Positions 54,476 to 64,000 of a DNA stretch of 64,000 nt are shown piece after piece (the first letter of the stretch is position 1; each line of letters starts with the position of its first letter). The position numbers and the translations under genes were made by a program. The stretch is from Calamus simplicifolius (Eukaryota > Streptophyta > Magnoliopsida > Arecales > Arecaceae), in assembly GCA_900491605.1 (NCBI GenBank), contig UESW01003834.1, positions 1 through 64,000 on the forward strand. Direction: 5' to 3'. The notes beneath the pieces were generated by a model that searched no databases, was not told the origin of the DNA, and saw only the letters and a list, made by a program, of their open reading frames with translations.

Positions 54476-55837
54476 TGGTGCAGGCACAAGGATCAGACAG
54501 AGGATTCTTAATCCTTGTGGATATCTATTAGGTTTATAGGGTTTGATTCAGTTGAAAACTAGGTTTATTTTATTTTATTTTAATTTGGGTCCAATTTTAT
54601 TTTTGTTTGGGCATTTGAGTCCTGTCTTTTGAGTTGGTACTTGTTATTAGGGTTTGGGTCATATTGAGTCAGCTCATTATGAGCTTGGATCAATTTGAGT
54701 CCAGTCCAGTACAGTTGGTCTTATATGTGTCTAGTCCAGTTGGTATTGTATTAAGTTCATTCAGCTTATAAGAGAAGACACTAGTATTGAAGTAGAAGAC
54801 AAGGCCATCACAGTCAAACAGAGTAGCTGCTAAATTCAAGTTGGCACCACACCTACATAAGAAGTCACATGCCAGCCACACACCTGTCATCCTTCAGCAC
54901 AAGCATTCCACATGCCACCTAGCAGAGCAAGTAGGTCAACAAGATAAGCCTCAATCCCCCAAATCATGCAACCCTATTTAGAAGAATTTTAGCCCAAAGA
55001 ACAGCAAAGGGATGCCCTTTATTGCGCATAAATTACCTTTTTTGAAAGGGATTTGTATGGCATGAAATTTTTTTTCCATGTAATATAATCCACACTTTAG
55101 AAAGAAAATGGGCAACCCTTTTCTTTCCATATCCGTATTTACTTGGGCCCTAAGTCTCTTGCTCTATAAAAGAGACCCTCTTGTATGAATTATGCATCTT
55201 TGAATTATTAATCAATCAATTCAGTTTTGAGTTATTGTAAGTTTTGTTATTTAGTTCTTTGGTGCTCTTGATTTCCTTCTCCTGTGCATGCTAACATCCC
55301 AATCTCCAGAAGAAACCCTAGCCGCCATCCTTGTTTTCCTTTAGTGGATGCCCAAGAGCCTCTTGGCCACCCCTCCTTTTCTACATCTTTCTTTCCTCTT
55401 TGCCTCTAATCTAACTTTTCTCTCTTCTTCTTTAACCCTTGGATGGTGATCTTGCAGGTCCCTTAATAACCACGAATCCAGAATTCAAGATAATTGTCAT
55501 CTAGGTCAGCGGATACTTAACCATAGATCCATGGGCTCGGGGCTTAATCATTCAGGGCACATCCGCTAGGCAGAGCGACCCCTTCAGCATCTTGATCTCC
55601 TCATCCTGCCATGTATACTCCCTCTAATCTACTAGTAGCTTTATTATGGAAGAGCAAGCCCTACCGAGGCTTCTTAGCCTCGGCAATCTTTCTTCTTTAC
55701 TTTTCTGGTAAACTATTTTGCATGCGGAGTTCCTATGAGTTTTCCTGAATCTCTCTTAGGATATTACTTTGAAAGATTAATCAATTGCAATTATTAATTA
55801 TATAAAATTTATTTGCATGCGAATCGATCCTGCATCA
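54476..55837 (+). repeat. 3' LTR of element H
   Basis: TGGTGCAGGCACAAGG to ...GAATCGATCCTGCATCA, 1,362 bases, followed by ATAGT (target duplication, ACAGT on the left). Scattered substitutions and small indels against the 5' LTR show that the insertion is not recent. Confidence 0.93.
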
Positions 55838-56338
55838 ATAGTTCTAGCAAGCAAATGAGTCTTCTATATCAAGGAGATTCCAAACTGCTTGAGGAAAGAT
55901 AGGCATTGATGAATACCTAATCACATGCTATCGTGGCAGGCCTTCTAAATTTGTCAGATTCGATTAAGAGTAATTAATTATTCAAGGCTTCTCACAAGAT
56001 GTAGAAAAAGAGATAAAGCCAGCAAGAACTTTTCTCTAGGATGTAGGATGCCATAGGAATATGAATTCCTGTAACTAAGAGGTAGAAATGAGAGAGTTAG
56101 GTTGAAATAATTTTCTCCATGCATAAAGATCACGACCAAGATATCGATGTGCTCTAGGGGAGATCACTAAGGTCAAAGGGGGCATGTGTGTGTGTGTGTG
56201 CATGTAATATGAAATAGCAAGTCTTGTTCATAGATGTTGCTTAGTATGGAGGTGCAATGAGCTTGCACTTTTGCTTGCATCATATCTTATTTGATAAATA
56301 CACATGAACATGCAATCTTCTAAATTCAGCACAAACAT
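55838..56338. other. Unassigned DNA between elements H and C
   Basis: No coding signal. Contains a short (TG) run, GTGTGTGTGTGTGTG (56187-56201). Confidence 0.55.
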
Positions 56339-57071
56339 TGTTGCCCAGATGTAGTAACCCAAGAGGGGGGTGAATTGGGTTATTAAAAAATTTAATAGCT
56401 ATGCAGATAAATGTGCTTTCAACCCTAATTTTGATTTGTAGCGGTGAAGTGGAGTGCACAGAATAATATCAATAGAAAAGAAAGCAATCACAAACACAGA
56501 AGTTTATAGTGGTTCGGTGCCAAACTCAGCACCTACATCCACTCCCCAAAACCTTTGGGAATTCCACTGATCGTATCACAACGATTACAACCTCTAGCCG
56601 AACCAGGCTAGCCCTCTATTTATACAGCACAAGGCAGCCAAAAAACCCCTAGCCAAACCAGGCTAGTCCTCTTGTTTCACGGTACAAGGAAGCCAAAAAC
56701 CCCTAGCCAAACCTAGGCTAGTCCTCTTGTTTAAATGGCACAAGGAGGCCAATAACAAACCAGGGTTCACTAACCCTTTTACAAGATAATCAGAGTATGT
56801 AAAGGAGAAGTTCCTACAAAGAGCAAATATTTAGAATATACTTTATAACTTTTTGAAGCAATAAACTCAGCAATAAATGAACTAGGCTGAAGCAGCTGAA
56901 GTCTTGAATGCTTGAAAAGCTTCAATGATTCGGACGACCTTTCGGAGTAAGGAATGGACTTGAATGCATAGCAACCACTCAACAAATATTCAATGAAGGC
57001 TCTTTTCTTGGATTTTTCTCTCTTTAAAATTTTTTTTCAAAAATCATCAAGGTGTGCTTCTAATCCCAGCT

Positions 57072-57080
57072 GTTTATAAC
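57072..57080 (-). promoter_or_regulatory. TATA box in element C LTR
   Basis: The minus strand reads GGTTATAAACAGC, downstream (in element sense) of the palindromic region, as in the other LTRs. Confidence 0.55.
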
Positions 57081-57369
57081 CATCTAACAAGAAAATATCC
57101 GTTAGATACATAAGAAATAAATAGAAATAATAACGGGAAGAAAATATAACTGTTAAACATGTTTTCCTTAAGCATTGAATGCAGATCTCCATTTGAGGAA
57201 GGATGAGCACTGTAAAAATTCAAAAATCAAAAGTTAAATATAGCTTGAAATAGCAATAGAGAGAGAGAGTAAGAGAGAAAGAACACTCATAAAAGCTTAG
57301 GTGGCGATGGATTTAAAAAGAAAGCTCCAGGTAGCTGAGGATATGAATGCCATCGTCCAAGAGTAAAGC

Positions 57370-58270
57370 AACAAACCCCAGCTAGCTAATCAGTTAGCTA
57401 ACCAGAGAGACCAAAGACAAATAAGACATCCACAGGTAACTCTTCAGTCAGCTAGAGGGTTGCTAGTTAGCTCTCCAGCTAACTCACAACAAAAAGCAAC
57501 GGCCAGCAGGGTAAAAAGCTGAATACTTAGTTAGCTAGGCAGCTAACTAAGCAATGGTCAGCTAGCTCTTTAGTTGACTATCAGGAAAAAGCAACGGCAG
57601 AGGAAAAGATTCATGCATCCATAGTTAGTTCTCCAGCTAACTGAAATTGAATCCCTCTCGGCTGCAGAGAAAAATAAAACAGTTAGTTAGCTGAATAGTT
57701 AACTGAATGAAACGTCAGCTAGCTAAAAGGTTTCCCAGCTAGCTCCAAGGATAGCTAAACAGTTAACTAAGCAAACGCCAGCTAGCTAAAAGGTTTCCCA
57801 GCTAGCTCCATAGATAGCTAACCAGTTAACTAAGCAAACGCCAGCTAGCTAAAAGGAGTTGTAGTTAGCTAACAGGACATCCAGCCAGCTAGCTAAAATT
57901 TGAGAGAGTTCAGCCAAAGCACTGTGACGAGTGAATTAGTTAGCTGAAGGAATTCCGGCTAGCTAACAAGCTAGCTCACCAGTTAACTAAAAGAAGATGA
58001 CGTTCGGCCAAAGCACCTAAGATAAATTTCTTAGTTAGCTGAAAGAGCTCCAGCTAGCTAACAAACTAACTCACCAGCTAGCTTCGGCCAGGCACCTGAG
58101 ATAAGTTTCTTAGTTAGCTGAAAGAGCTCCAGCTAGCTAACAAACTAACTCACCAGCTAGCTAAAAAAGGAGGATGTTCGGCTAGGCACAGTGAAACTTT
58201 CCCAGCTAGCTGAAAGTCGTGCTAGTTAGCTAAATAAAATAACAAGCTAGCTAACCAGTTAACTCCAAGG
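57370..58270. repeat. AGCTAGCT / AGTTAGCT palindromic words in element C LTR
   Basis: Some forty occurrences of CAGCTAGCT, TTAGTTAGCT, CAGTTAACT and GCTAGCTAAC, many as face-to-face pairs, spread over 900 bases. There is also a direct duplication of roughly 80 bases (about 58020-58160: GATAAGTTTCTTAGTTAGCT twice). Same position in the LTR as the GTCGAC words of 21020-21425. Confidence 0.88.
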
Positions 58271-58425
58271 CTAATAATCATATTCAAAGAAAATTAAATG
58301 AAGTACTTTCTTACCAGTCGATTTTGCATGAGGATACTTACTTGCAAGGCGACCGAACTTCCCTGTATCAATCTTAGAATTGCTTAATTTATTTTGTAAT
58401 CATCAAAATCAATCTGGGGTCAACA

Positions 58426-58643
58426 ATCTCCCCCTTTTTGATGATGACAAAACCTTTAAGAAAATAAAGAGCAAGTGTATATATGGAAGTTTAATAAGTA
58501 AACAGGAGTAATCAAAAACATTAATTTCTCCCCCTATCAAAATAAATAAGTAAATCTTTTTCTTTTCTCCCCCTGAATATATGGAGTTACTATTTTACTC
58601 CATTTCTTAATGTATGCAAGCAACATTCTTCTCCCCCTTTTTG
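58426..58643 (-). promoter_or_regulatory. Four polypurine motifs before the 3' LTR of element C
   Basis: On the plus strand these are pyrimidine runs: ATCTCCCCCTTTTT (58426-58439, touching the LTR), TTCTCCCCCTAT (58526), TTCTCCCCCTGAA (58565) and TTCTCCCCCTTTTT (58629). Read on the minus strand, they match the number and order of the motifs at 20541-20848. Confidence 0.82.
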
Positions 58644-58844
58644 TCATTAATCAAAAAGAAGTTTGAAGAGTCTTGCAATAACTTTAAGCATAATAGATCA
58701 AGGAGATGTTAACATTCATTACATAATTAAAGCAGTCATGCAGATTAGCACAAGATAGTAGATAATACATTCATTGTTTTAAGTCATAGAGTATAAACAT
58801 AAACAAGCATAACAAGTTTGTTCAAATACTACAAAACATATAAG

Positions 58845-60394
58845 TTAAGTACAATCATTTGTCGTCATCAGATGAAGAAATATGCACGGAGGAAACTTTT
58901 GTCTTGCGTGAAGATTGAGGCTTGGCGAAGGACGGCCGTGACGGTGAGAGAAAAGGTGCGGATGAGAAAACGAAGCATTAGGCGCAGAGGCGGCAGAACA
59001 AGTGATGAGAGTCTCCATGAGTTGACTCAGCCTAGAGAGGGTTGCAGTCCAATGATCAACAGCGTTTGCTGCATCCCGGGTCTGGGTCTGGATCGATCTC
59101 ATTTGATATTCTACCCACTCAGCCTTAGTCTCAAAGTTTTCAAGCTTGTTTTTAAGTAAATTATCTCCTTCAGGATCCATTCCATGACAGATTCGTTGTG
59201 GTGAAAAACTCTCCCATTAAGAATGTTCACATCATGAACAAGCCTTTCAAGAATGAGTTTAAAATCAGACATGTTCTCAAAAATAGAAGAAATATGTGGT
59301 ACAAGAGTTTGATCATTGACGGAAGAAGCACTATCACCAGAGCTTCGACTAGAAATGGCAAGGGTCAATTCATTGATAATATGACAAAGTTGATCATCAC
59401 ATAATCTGACAGTTGGAAAAGGAGCAGCAGGGTTGCCATTATGAAATGATGATCTAGAAACATTGATTTCAGGTGGATCAGGTAGAAAAATTTTGGTCAG
59501 CTGTCATAGCAGCAAAATACAGATTGGGTTGGCTGAAGTCATAAGTGAAAAAGTTTTGAGGGGAACAGACAGGTTGATTCACAGTAGGCGGTGGCATACT
59601 AGATTGTCCTGTTCTAGATCTAACTTTTAACCAAATGCCATCTCTTTTAGCAAAATCCATACGGTGCAGTGAATGAGCATTAAAAACGTCAGGGTGGTGT
59701 AATGCCACTGCAGTTTCTCCTTTAAGTTTGATATTGAAAAATTCAAATACATATGTGAGAAACATTTCGTAGGGCAAAGCAGCCTTAGATCTGGACAAAG
59801 ATTCTCTCATGACGGTCATCATTAATTCAGGTAAATCAACAGGGTCTTCTATTAAGATATCATACATTAAGCAAATGTCCCTATCGTTTACCACATTAAA
59901 TGATCCAGCACGAGGGGCAAGAATCTTAGCAATGATACTATGGAAAAGCCGATTTTCAACAGATAACATATTTGCATCTAACGTTTCAATCTTACTAGCT
60001 TCAGTATCATCTATATTAAGGATTAGGCCAATCTTATATCCGCGTTCACTAGGGAGAATTTCTAAGAAACCTTCAGATGGAATTTTCAAAGCAGATCCTA
60101 ATGTTTTACCGTCTAGGTCTATTTTAGTCTTTTTCACAAAGGAAGAAATAGTTCCACTACCAAAGAAAATATTTTCATAAAATTCCTTAATAAGTTTAGG
60201 ATAAATAGGTCTTTTGGTAGAAAGAAGCTTATCCCAACCTTGTTTCTTGTTCTAAAAAATTAAAGTCTACTAACCTCCCATGAGCAAAGATTTTGAAGCA
60301 AGTAGGGAGTTGATTTGAGTAGAAGACGTGGAAGACTTCTGGTGAAGATCGGCACAATCGTCATCTCTAGCGATTCCTTCTTCTTGGGAGCCAT
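58845..60394 (-). pseudogene. ORF3-like gene of element C, frameshifted
   Basis: The minus-strand start at 60394 reads MAPKKKES. In another frame GWDKLLSTKRPIYPKLIKEF and GSGTISSFVKKTKIDLDG follow. 59478-60137 (219 aa) carries ALKIPSEGFLEILPSERGYK, LFHSIIAKILAPRAGSFNV, DICLMYDILIEDPVDLPELM and HSLHRMDFAKRDGIWLK. 59111-59368 and 58845-59180 form a helical C-terminus. Each block pairs with one in 33544-34922 (for example LLHNICSRILFPKTGCF; ATVHRMGFVKVDGKWE), so the two families share this gene. Function unknown. Confidence 0.82.
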
Positions 60395-60800
60395 CAACTT
60401 CTTCTAGATAGATTAATAGGTTGAATGGAAGGAAGGATTAATGGAAGGAATGAAAGAAGGGATTAAAGAGGAAGAGAAGACGCTCGGTGAAGACGCACGG
60501 CTGAGGGAGACGATCGTGGAATGAAGGATTTTGGTTTGGTAAAAAGTATATATAGGGAGATAGCTTGGTGGTTAGCTGGCCAGGTGACTGTTTGGTTGCC
60601 TGGTCAGGTAACTGCCATGAATAAAATCAAAAAAAAGCTTTAAATGTCCGGTTGGTGGATAGATTTAAGAAAGTATAGCAGTTGGCATTCATAAAGATGA
60701 AAAGACTTAAAGCATACAGCATACTTAAGCAATTAATTGACAGGAAGTTCCCTTTAATTGATTTGATTTAAAAGATGTCACATCATATTAATTCATTAAT
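60395..60800 (-). other. RNase H to ORF3 spacer of element C with LTR-like words
   Basis: AT-rich spacer. At 60565-60615 it has GGTTAGCTGGCCAGGTGACTG and TTGCCTGGTCAGGTAACTGC, related to the GTTAGCT / GTTAACT words of the LTR. It holds a TATATATAGGGAGA stretch (60548-60562) that could be an internal promoter for ORF3. Confidence 0.55.
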
Positions 60801-60807
60801 TGTTTCA

Positions 60808-61325
60808 TTAAATGGTTGGATCAAACATTCCCAATTCTCTTCTGATTTCATAAAATTTGGTTTCATCAAGTGGCTTAGTTAAAATATCAGCAATTTGTTT
60901 TTCAGTATTTAAAAATTCAATCACAACATTTCCATTGTTAACATAATCTCTAATGAAATGATGTCTAATTTCAATATGTTTGGTTCTGGAATGTTGAATA
61001 GGATTTTTAGTTAAACTAATTGCACTTGTATTATCATATTTTATAGGTATGGCTTTTTGTTTAATACCATAATCTTCTAGTTGTTGCTTAATCCATAAGA
61101 TTTGAGCACAGCAACTCCCAGCTGCAACATACTCGGCCTCGACCGTAGATAGTGCTACTGAAGTTTGCTTTTTGCTAAACCATGAAATTAAGTTAACACC
61201 TAGAAACTGGCAAGTTCCAGTGGTTGATTTCCTATCTAATTTACATCCAGCAAAGTCAGAATCAGTGTATCCTGTTAAATCAATGCTAGATTGTTTATCA
61301 TACCATATACCCAAATTTATTGTTC
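60808..61325 (-). pseudogene. RNase H of element C (open, 168 aa)
   Basis: YTDSDFAGCKLDRKSTTG (catalytic Asp), SWFSKKQTSVALSTVEAEYV (Glu), IKYDNTSAISLTKNPIQHSR (Asp) and the tail KQIADILTKPLDETKFYEIR, ending ELGMFDPTI. The domain itself is uninterrupted from 61314 to 60808. It is separated from RT by a frameshift near 61325, where ATTTAAATATTTAAATATTT is a local repeat. Listed as pseudogene because the polyprotein is broken. Confidence 0.9.
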
Positions 61326-62470
61326 CATTTAAATATTTAAATATTTAAATATTCTTTTAACAGCAAGCAAGTGTGATTCTTTAGGATTGGCTTGATATCT
61401 TGCACACATGCAAACACTAAATAAAATATCTGGCCTACTAGCAGTTAAATATAACAAAGATCCAATCATACCTCTATATAATTTTAAATCAACAGATTTT
61501 TCAGAATTATAAGTTTCAAGTCTACATGATGAGCTCATAGGGGTACCGATACTCTTAGATGTCTCCATGCCAAACTTTTTGATCATTTCTTTTGTATATT
61601 TGGATTGGCTTATGAAGATCCCATCTTTGCTTTGTTTAATTTGTAGTCCGAGGAAGTAGGTCAGCTCACCCATCATACTCATCTCGAACTCTCCCTGCAT
61701 AAGCTTAGCAAAGTCTTTGCACAAAGATTCATTAGTGGCACCAAATATGATATCATCGACATAGATTTGAATAACTAATATATCTTTATTTTGCCTTTTA
61801 ATAAATAAAGTTTATCCACAGTTCCTCGAATAAAATTATTACTAATCAAGAATTTGCTTAATCTTTCATACCATGCCCGGGGTGCTTGTTTCAAACCATA
61901 CAAAGCTTTGTTTAATTTGAAAACGTGGTTTGAAACAGATGATTTTCAAATCCGGGTGGTTGTTCCACAAAAACTTGTTCAGCAATATATCCATTCAAGA
62001 AAGCGCTTTTAACATCCATTTGATATAATTTAAAATTCATATAACAAGCATAAGAAAGAAGTAATCTAATAGCTTCTAATCTAGCAACAGGGGCATAAGT
62101 TTCATCAAAATTAATTCCCTCTTCTTGATTATAACCTTTAGCTACTAATCTTGCCTTATTTCTAATTATATTACCATGTTCATCTAATTTATTTCTATAA
62201 ACCCATTTAGTTCCAATAATTTGATGATCATGAGGTCTTTCAATAAGAGTCCAAACATTATTTCTTTCAAATTGGTTAAGTTCCTCATGCATGGCATTAA
62301 TCCAATCAACATCATTTTTAGCATCATCATAACATTTAGGTTCAATTTTAGATACAAATGCTAAATTATTACAAGCATTTCTAAATGATGATCTAGTTCT
62401 CACTCCTTGAGAAGGATCACCAATAATTTGATCTTTAAGGTGACTAAGAACATACCTCCATCCTCTTTCT
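61326..62470 (-). pseudogene. Reverse transcriptase of element C, catalytic box intact
   Basis: 61912-62403 has RTRSSFRNACNNLAFVSKIE, GTKWVYRNKLDEHGN, ARLVAKGYNQEEGINFDETY and APVARLEAIRLLLSYACYM. A frameshift near 61935 precedes LHKALYGLKQ. The catalytic YVDD is at 61752-61763. 61329-61724 has LMQGEFEMSMMGELTYFLGL, YTKEMIKKFGMETSKSIGTP and TASRPDILFSVCMCARYQ. Two to three frame breaks. Confidence 0.9.
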
Positions 62471-62479
62471 AATTCATCA

Positions 62480-63740
62480 TTACCTTGTGAGGCTTCAGGT
62501 AGGTCAGCGTTCTCTTCTTCACTTACCTCTTGTGTACATTCTTGTCCTTTAATGTGATGTCCTTGAATTGATCTTCAATGTCATCTGCATCATTTATACC
62601 TTTTCCCTTCCTTGATGGAAGATCATTAGATTCATCAAGATAACATGAATTGATTCTTCAACTATTAAAGTCTTTTTGTTGAATATTCTAAAAGCTCTAC
62701 TATGTAAAGAATATCCGAGAAAAATTCCTTCATCAGACTTAGCATCAAATTTATCAAGGTTTGATTTTCCATTATTTAATACAAAACATTGACATCCAAA
62801 AACATGAAAGTAACTTATATTAGGTTTTCTTCCTTTCCAAAGTTCATATGGAGTCTTTTTCAAAACAGGTCTGATTAGTGCACGATTTAAAACATAACAT
62901 GCAGTGTTAATAGCTTCTGCCCAAAAATATTTAGGAAGATTGCTTTCACACAACATGGTACGCGCCATTTCTTCTAATGTTCTATTCTTTCTTTCAACTA
63001 CTCCATTTTGTTGTGGTGTTCTTGGTGCAGAAAAATTATGTTCAATTCCATTTTCATTACAAAATTCTTCAAAAGATTTATTTTCAAATTTTTTCCATGA
63101 TCACTTCATATTGACAAAACAGAAGAATTCTTTTCGTTTGTAATTCTTTTAAATAATTTTTGAAAAGACGAAAATGCTTCATCTTTACTAGCTAGAAATA
63201 AAACCCATAAAGCGAGACAAATCATCAATAATAACGAAACCGTATCTTTTACCTCCTAGACTAGTGGTTCTTGTAGGACCGAATAAATCCATATGCAAGA
63301 GCTCCAACGGTCTAGTGGTTGAAACAAAATTCTTTGATTTAAAAGAAACTCGGGTTTGTTTTCAAATTGACAAGCATTGCAAATCTTATCTTTTTCAAAA
63401 ATAAGTTTTGGCAAACCATGTACTAAATCCTTTTTAATTAATTTAGATAGTAAATCCATGCTTGCATGAGCTAGCCTACGATGCCATAACCAACTATTAT
63501 CAGTTTTATTATTTGTAGCAACTAGGCAATCGATATTTTGATCATGCAAATCATTTAAATTAACAATGTATACATTACCATGCCTTTGACCAACAAATCT
63601 CATGTTTTCATTAGCAGGATTTCTAACAATGCATAATGATGATTCAAATGTAACATTAAATCCTTTGTCACATAATTGACTAATGCTAAGTAAATTGTGT
63701 TTCAAACCTTTCACAAGCAAAACATTATCAATAAAAGCAT
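62480..63740 (-). pseudogene. GAG-pre-integrase and integrase of element C
   Basis: 63256-63720 holds LLSISQLCDKGFNVTFESSL, NSWLWHRRLAHASMDLLSKL (zinc-binding His) and CNACQFENKP. The core is frameshifted at about 63090-63250. The catalytic Glu block lies near 62985-63035 (APRTPQQNGVVERKNRTLEE). 62594-62968 holds AEAINTACYVLNRALIRPVL, WKGRKPNISYFHVFGCQCF and DEGIFLGYSLHSRAFRIFNK. Confidence 0.9.
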
Positions 63741-64000
63741 GAGGTGTGATACCTATTTTTCAATGCCAATTATTTTTCCTTGGCGATTATCACCGAAAGT
63801 AATAGCACCTCCATCTTTTGCTTCCAAAGTGATGAATTATGATTCATCACCGGTCATGTGTCTTGAGCACCCGCTGTCCAAGTACCATTGTCTTTTAATT
63901 GCTCGGGTTGCAAGACACACCTGCATACACAATTTCAATTTCTGTTCTTAGGTACCCAAGCTTTCTTGGGTCCTTTAGGGTTAGTCAAAATGGTTCCTTT
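63741..64000 (-). pseudogene. Protease region of element C (partial, DSG intact)
   Basis: The minus strand near 63850-63890 reads QWYLDSGCSRHMTGDES with the catalytic DSG. A stop follows the ES, then FITLEAKDGGAITFGDNRQG. Above it, GTILTNPKGPKKAWVPKNR at 63945-64000 is the linker after the gag knuckle, the same order as element A at 2410-2470. Truncated by the window. Confidence 0.82.

Larger units (their letters stand above)
47432..55837 (+). mobile_element. Element H: complete Ty3/gypsy retrotransposon, inactivated
   Basis: Two LTRs (47432-48782 and 54476-55837) bound an internal region with primer site, gag, protease, RT, RNase H, integrase and GPY/F C-terminus in gypsy order, about 8.4 kb in all. 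Target duplications ACAGT and ATAGT differ at one of five bases. By eye the first 300 LTR bases are clearly over 90% identical between the two ends. All genes are frameshifted or carry stops, and the protease active site is lost. Confidence 0.92.
56339..58425 (-). repeat. 3' LTR of element C
   Basis: On the plus strand it runs from TGTTGCCCAGATGTAGTAAC to ...CAATCTGGGGTCAACA, 2,087 bases; reversed, it starts TGTTGACCCCAGATTG. The start and end blocks are those of the other Sirevirus-like LTRs. The extra length over the 1.5 kb LTRs is largely the palindrome-rich region. Confidence 0.92.
56339..64000 (-). mobile_element. Element C: second Sirevirus-like copia family, 3' portion
   Basis: On the minus strand: protease, GAG-pre-integrase, integrase, RT, RNase H, ORF3, polypurine motifs, 3' LTR. 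It continues past 64000, where gag and the 5' LTR would lie. Compared with the other copia elements its frames are longer and its RT, RNase H and protease motifs intact, so it is the youngest-looking copia here, though frameshifts and stops still interrupt it. Confidence 0.92.

Noticed and set aside
58818..59404. Plus-strand basic ORFs (113 and 68 aa)
   Set aside because: Antisense to the helical C-terminus of ORF3 of element C.

Overview
The window is 64 kb of plant nuclear DNA made almost entirely of LTR retrotransposons and the repeats they carry. I see no intact host gene, no rRNA, no confident tRNA gene and no CRISPR array. Plant origin is inferred from Sirevirus-like Ty1/copia elements (long LTRs and an extra ORF after pol), Tat-like and other Ty3/gypsy elements, and a fragment of a CDC123-type gene that reads like a plant homologue. 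A monocot such as a palm would fit, but the species cannot be fixed from this sequence. Dense nesting and decay suggest heterochromatin. There is no prokaryotic organisation (no operons or Shine-Dalgarno-led genes).

Layout. 1-5611: a decayed minus-strand Sirevirus-like copia element (A) with its 5' LTR at 4095-5611, apparently inserted into the LTR of a plus-strand copia element (B, 5612-6748). B is interrupted by a GC-rich Tat-like gypsy fragment (6749-10367: LTR, gag, protease, then a 38-base tandem array). Then come a copia LTR end (to 10917) and a 105-base minisatellite (10918-11364).

11365-25878 and 25880-40552 are two near-identical copies of one ~14.6 kb block, separated by one N at 25879. 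Each copy holds, in order: an unclassified GC-rich stretch, a tandem array, a broken CDC123 fragment, a minus-strand gypsy integrase tail, a 5'-truncated Sirevirus-like copia element (pol, ORF3, polypurine motifs, 3' LTR), an unassigned stretch, a Tat-like LTR, AT-rich DNA, a (CA)n(TA)n microsatellite and the start of a tRNA-like promoter. Because the copies begin and end exactly at the N, the simplest reading is two overlapping contigs joined without being merged, not a biological duplication.

40512-47431: a tRNA-like (SINE-type) promoter, a 163-base tandem duplication, a decayed Tork/Tnt1-like copia element (D, minus strand), a 44-base hairpin array, a ~120-base minisatellite and a 550-base hAT-type MITE with terminal repeats and a near-perfect 8-base target duplication. 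47432-55837: a structurally complete but inactivated Ty3/gypsy element (H) with both LTRs and a 5-base target duplication. 56339-64000: a second Sirevirus-like family (C, minus strand), from its 3' LTR through ORF3, RNase H, RT, integrase and protease, running off the window.

The most interesting biology is shared by the Sirevirus-like families. They carry a homologous ORF3 with a coiled-coil tail, four polypurine motifs before the 3' LTR, and families of short palindromic words in the LTR and, in two families, again in the pol-ORF3 spacer, each family using its own word. The most important technical finding is the probable false duplication.
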